Assembly: GCF_034702125.1 (NCBI RefSeq)
Contig: NC_085857.1
Coordinates: 57,610,426 to 57,674,425 of the forward strand
DNA length: 64,000 nt
DNA from: Engraulis encrasicolus
Taxonomy: Eukaryota > Chordata > Actinopteri > Clupeiformes > Engraulidae
Direction: 5' to 3'
Under the pieces are notes generated by a model. That model was not told the DNA's origin. It ran no database searches and saw nothing but the letters and a program-made list of their open reading frames with translations. Both the position numbers and the translations under genes were made by a program. Shown here piece after piece: positions 60,401 to 64,000 of this stretch. Position 1 is the first letter of the stretch, and each line of letters starts with the position of its first letter.

Positions 60401-61365
60401 ATCATTGAGGAGTAAAAATTGACACTGGGCAGAATATCCATTTTAACTATTGATACTCTGGCTTGGAGGGAGTTTGGAAGCTTTGACCAACGTTCTATAT
60501 CCTTTACAATTTGGTTAAGTATGTTTTGAAAGTTATGAGATGCTGTGTGAAAAATGGAAGGTATTTAAATTGACCAACCACAGGGATATTAGAAGGCAAA
60601 GGCGTCACAGATCTAATTGAATTTAGATGCATCAGTGATGATTTATTCCAATTTATTTTATATCCAGATAATGAACTAAATGTATCAAACATAGATAATA
60701 TGTGTGGAAGAGAAGTGCCTGTGTCACCAACATAGAGAAGAATATCATCAGCAAATAGAGATATACGGTGTTCAGAATTATTGATAGAGATGGGAACAAC
60801 AGATGGGTGTTGCCTGATTTTTTGAGCCAGTGGTTCAAGAGAGAGAGCGAAAAGTAAAGGAGAAAGGGGGGAACCCTGGCGGGTGCCCCTTGATATGGGA
60901 AACTGTGAAGAGAAAGTATTGTTAGTATAAACCATGGCAGAGGGGTTTGCGTACAAGACCTTGATCAATTTGATAAAGTTTGAACCTAATCCAAATTTGT
61001 CAAGAGTGACCCATAAATAATCTTTTTCTAATCTGTCAAACGCTTTCTCGGCATCGAGTGACAGGACTGAACATGGTAAATCGTTCTCATTAGCGGCATG
61101 GATGATGTGGAGTAGCCGGCGTACATTATCAGATGCTAATCTGCCCTTGATGAATCCAGTCTGATCATTATGTATTAACTTTGTCAAAAAACCCTCAAGC
61201 CGTGAGGCAAGAACCTTGGCATATAATTTCACATCTCCATTTAAAAGAGATAAGGGTCTGTAGTTACAGCATTCAGAAGGGTCCTTGTTTGGTTTAAGAA
61301 GTAATGTGATTATTGCACTGTTGATACTTGAATTAAAAGCCCCTTTGTCAATAGCAGTATTGATC
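57424..61365 (-). pseudogene. L1/Tx1-like ORF2 (reverse transcriptase to C-terminus), broken
   Basis: From right to left it has the reverse transcriptase blocks LLLKPNKDPSECCNYRPLSL, DQTGFIKGRLASDNVRRLL, LSLDAEKAFDRLEKDYLW, GTRQGSPLSPLLFALSLEPL and the intact catalytic box LFADDILLYV (about 60730-60760). The frame changes near 60560 and again near 60230 and 59770. It continues through FIWNGKRPRLKF and WGTVWENL, then a CDLC...H motif cut by the Tc1 insertion, and resumes beyond it with MYWECP (57800 leftward) to a stop near 57432. At least three frameshifts make it nonfunctional, although the catalytic residues remain. Confidence 0.88.
57802..59417. mobile_element. Palindromic Tc1 derivative, 1.6 kb
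   Basis: Ends CAGTCCCAGGAAAAAGTTTG and the inverse, TA at 57800-57801 and 59418-59419. Left arm (57802 to about 58480) and right arm (about 58715-59417) are inverse copies of the same transposase 3' half: LKCDNNLYFRSKSTLEWLHN on the minus strand (58224-58445) and LKCDNNPYFRSKSTLEWLHN on the plus strand (about 58900-58960). The central 230 bp keep a plus-strand piece with ETEVELF, a Tc1 DDE-domain motif. Length is that of a normal Tc1 although the first half is replaced. Inserted into L1-like ORF2. Confidence 0.92.
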
Positions 61366-61385
61366 ATGTGCATCACGGTTTTCTT

Positions 61386-61579
61386 GATGAAAATTGATAT
61401 CACAGTTCTATGCACGTTTTTTTTGTGACTTTGTTCCTGTTGATGTAAGGTGTTTCTCAACAGGGGCCCTTTGGGGGTGCTGAGAAGGAGATAGAATGAT
61501 GAGGCATCTACATTAAAATTGTCTTAATTCATTTGAACTACTGATTTTAAAAAATCCAATTAATTCGAGTTTGTAATTA
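61386..61579. other. Unit backbone resumes
   Basis: About 61440-61482 matches A 6783-6825, then jumps to the equivalent of A 18909 onward; the LINE relic and everything between is deleted in C. Confidence 0.7.
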
Positions 61580-62765
61580 CCGTATTAGCCCGAATATAAG
61601 ACGATCCTGAATATAAGAACAACCCCCATTTTCAGGTTCATGTTTTGGGGAAAAAAGTTTTTTTGAAGACTTAATTTTGTTTCACATTGCTAACTTCATT
61701 CAAAATGCAGTTTTTAATTTGTTGGAAAATCTGAGGCTTTTTACATAGAACAAATTTCTCAATATAATTTTCTTGAAATGTTCATGATTAAAGACCATAG
61801 ATGGCTACTCATACCCTTTTCCTTTCTTTGCTCACTTTACCTATCAAGCGACAGTAGGCAACAGCCGCCTGGACACGCCTGTTCTAAGTGCGACGCAACA
61901 TAGCCTACACTGAGAGCATTAGTATGCGCCAGCCAGACAACCAGTCCAGTAGAGATAGGCTACCTATTGTGCAATGCACAGATTTTGCAAAATGCTTAGT
62001 TGACAGCAATATCTAACCAGCAGCCGTCTCGCCAAATCGCCGTTCATTTTAGGCATCCAAAGTTTTCCGTTGGACTCTAGAAACCGAACATGACCAAAAG
62101 CAGATTGACGCATTGCATTTGAAACCCATGCGCTGCCAGAACCACGTTGACATTAGAAGTCCGATTGGTATTCATTACTCTAAGTGATTTTATATGTACA
62201 GGACAATCTCTTGCCCAAACCATTATTCTGTGTTGTTGCATCGTTGCAAGGCATATCGTTAAATAGGGACCGCTTGTCAAAAGGCGCCGCTCTCTCGCGC
62301 ACACAGCATTGGCTGATGACAGCATCCAAAACTTGGCCTACAGGTTGTTCGTCAAATCACCCTTCATTTCTTTAGTTTCAAGTGGTGTTGTCGGGTGACC
62401 AGAGAGAACAACTAAAGCTTTCCTGATTAGACTGTAATACCGAAAGCAAATAAAAGCAGAGCAACGAGCCGCGATTGACTGTTTTTCCCCTTGCACTGTC
62501 GTCCGCATCGCGTTGACATTGACAGTTGATAGACGTGCGGTGCAACAGTCATCACGAAACAATCATCTACAAATTTGATCTGGACAAAACAATCTCTTAA
62601 CCTATCCATCAGTTTTGTGGTGTTGTGAAGCATAATGGCCGCATTCAGGTCAAGTTTTTTTTTTAAAATGACGCTATTTAGTCTAGCGCGCAGAAATAAG
62701 ACGACCCCCCTTTTAGAGTACTATTTTTATGACAAAAACCACGTCTTATATTCGGGCCAATACGG
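61580..62765. mobile_element. TA-flanked DNA element, family CCGTATTAGCCCG
   Basis: Begins CCGTATTAGCCCGAATATAA, ends TATTCGGGCCAATACGG; TA at 61578-61579 and 62766-62767. Units A (near 19011) and B (near 34948) have the empty site GTAATTAATCAATTT with one TA. 1186 bp. No transposase. Confidence 0.93.
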
Positions 62766-62767
62766 TA

Positions 62768-63484
62768 ATCAATTTAATTAATTACATTTAATCTCATATG
62801 CTATCATCCTCTTTGGTGGGGTAGTTGGTAAAAGAGAGAAAGGTGGCAAAAGAGTGACAATGTCATACCATACCCCATGACTTAAAAATACTTTTTAAAT
62901 GGCCGCAAAATAAATAACCTCTGATATGAAATAACTGTCAAAATCGGAAACTATAAACTGCCTGCCTAATATTTCAACCTTTCTACATTTCTACTTGAGA
63001 CAAAATAAGACCCCTTTAGTGACTTTCAGACGGGGGAGAGGGTGCCAAAGGTGGCAAAAGTTGCAGAAAGTAGCGATGATAGGTTAAAATTGCGTTATCG
63101 CGCGGAATTCACTGATGTTGCAAATCGCGAATTCCTGGAGAGACTGATAAGTTACCTGCCATTTTCCCTAATTCGGCTGATCTGTCATTTCTTGGAGGTG
63201 TACACTAATTAAATTGCACAAGCACTGTGATTGTGTGTGAGGAGGCGCTTGGTTCTGAACGTCACTCCCCTTTCTAAATGTGAGCGATAATGAGAGGGGT
63301 TTTTTTGGGGGGTGGGGGGGGGAGGGGCTTGGGGGTAGTGTCAAACTAGCAGGCTTATTATGTGGTTGGGGGGGGTGTTGAAAAAAGGATAAAATGTATG
63401 TAGGAAAAGTACAGGGCATCAGATAAGTGGAATACAGTGTTGGCGTGCCATGTTATTTAGTAATGAGCCTCTATCTCGTTGCAG
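62768..63484. other. C/D junction and intron before zinc-finger exon D
   Basis: At about 62808-62814 the backbone jumps from the equivalent of A 19055 to A 27579, leaving out the hAT MITE and TTAA element. 63149-63484 is the intron-like sequence, with an extra 30 bp or so near 63411-63437 and an acceptor TTGCAG at 63479-63484. Confidence 0.7.
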
Positions 63485-64000
63485 GTCATGATGCAGAATG
63501 GAAAACTACAAACAGAAATGGGAAGCCATTCACAGAAAAAAAACATCTAATTGCGCACCAATACTCTGGTGAGCATCCGTATAAGTGTAGCACATGTGCA
63601 AAGACTTTTGCAAGCAAAGGCGTTCTTAAAAGACATCAGACGGTTCACACTGGAGAAAGGCCATACCAGTGCTCTACATGCCCGAAGGCCTTCGCACGAC
63701 GATCTCAACTGATGAGACATGAGAAAACCCACACTGCAGAAAAGTCACATCAGTGTGGTACATGTGGAAAACTCTTCATACGACGAGGGCACCTGGAAAG
63801 GCATGAGGAAAGATACACCGTCAAACCTGTGGGGCAAAGAGGAGAAGAGGACAAGACGTCCCAAACCGAAAAAGGCCGTCTTTGTTGCGGAGACCCACCC
63901 AAGTTACTCCCTTGCACCACTTGTGGAAAAGAATTCCTGAATGCAGCACGCCTTGAGAAGCACCTTAGATGTCATACAGGGGAAAAGCCATATCTCTGCG
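63149..64000 (+). repeat. Tandem segmental duplication, unit D (cut by window end)
   Basis: Fourth unit opening, followed by intron-like sequence and the first part of a zinc-finger exon. The left junction lacks the roughly 100-bp retroelement piece seen at the B and C junctions. Confidence 0.85.
63485..64000 (+). CDS. C2H2 zinc-finger protein, copy D, 5' part of last exon
   Basis: Open from the acceptor at 63483-63484 to the window end, covering fingers 1-4 and the start of finger 5. Layout is as in A and B, with phase-1 splice, three fingers, linker and a further array. Finger 3 differs (KLFIRRGHLERHEERY) but still ends in Tyr. The linker has a 9-bp insertion giving GQR. Finger 4 reads NAARLEKHLRCH, different from both A and B at helix positions. 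No frameshift is visible. Whether the rest is intact lies outside the window. Confidence 0.85.

Larger units (their letters stand above)
57089..61365 (-). mobile_element. 5'-truncated L1-like LINE with 20-bp target duplication
   Basis: A 20-bp duplication (57069-57088 and 61366-61385, starting ATGTGCATCACGG) frames the element; poly-T at its left marks the 3' end of a minus-strand insertion. Without the Tc1 derivative at 57802-59417 it is about 2.66 kb. The endonuclease part of ORF2 and all of ORF1 are missing. Confidence 0.92.

Overview
This window looks like teleost fish DNA: intron-containing C2H2 zinc-finger genes, long (CA)n tracts, Tc1, piggyBac-like, hAT and Harbinger DNA transposons and several LINE clades. 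I cannot name the species. No tRNA, rRNA, CRISPR or bacterial feature was seen. The only host-type genes are copies of one zinc-finger gene; nearly everything else is transposon-derived.

The backbone is a tandem array of a duplicated unit: unit A 1-27699, unit B 27700-39191, unit C 39192-63148 and the start of unit D 63149-64000. Each starts with the same intron-like sequence, a splice acceptor and a zinc-finger exon. Copies A (339-1342) and B (28034-29037) are open with ten fingers. Copy C (39357-39814) is a pseudogene (5' deletion plus a +2 frameshift). Copy D (63485-64000) is open but cut by the window end. Differences between copies fall mostly on DNA-contact positions of the fingers. Behind the exon, A and B share a (CA)n tract, an old TA-flanked transposon, a broken Cys-rich transposon-associated gene and a LINE relic; C shares only the first part.

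The units differ in length (27.7, 11.5 and 24.0 kb) mainly because of later insertions. The sister unit often preserves the empty site, so many insertions can be delimited to the base from this sequence alone. Unit A carries a 2.45-kb long-inverted-repeat element (1891-4344), a 10.5-kb TTAA-flanked element (8305-18789) holding a Tc1 element that holds further elements, and a second TTAA element (19767-27254) holding a LINE, which holds a Tc1, which holds a Helentron-like element. Unit B carries a TTAA element (31542-33037) and nested hAT elements (35244-37323). Unit C carries hAT elements (40122-41842 and 42685-43590) and a 17.5-kb stretch (about 43957-61440) with no counterpart in A or B. That stretch holds LINE fragments, two palindromic Tc1 derivatives, a Helentron-like element and a 5'-truncated L1-like LINE with a 20-bp target duplication.

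No set of genes here works as a pathway. The main points of interest are the zinc-finger array, the self-documenting insertion record, and the recurring long-palindrome transposon architecture (1891-4344, 54257-55274, 57802-59417).
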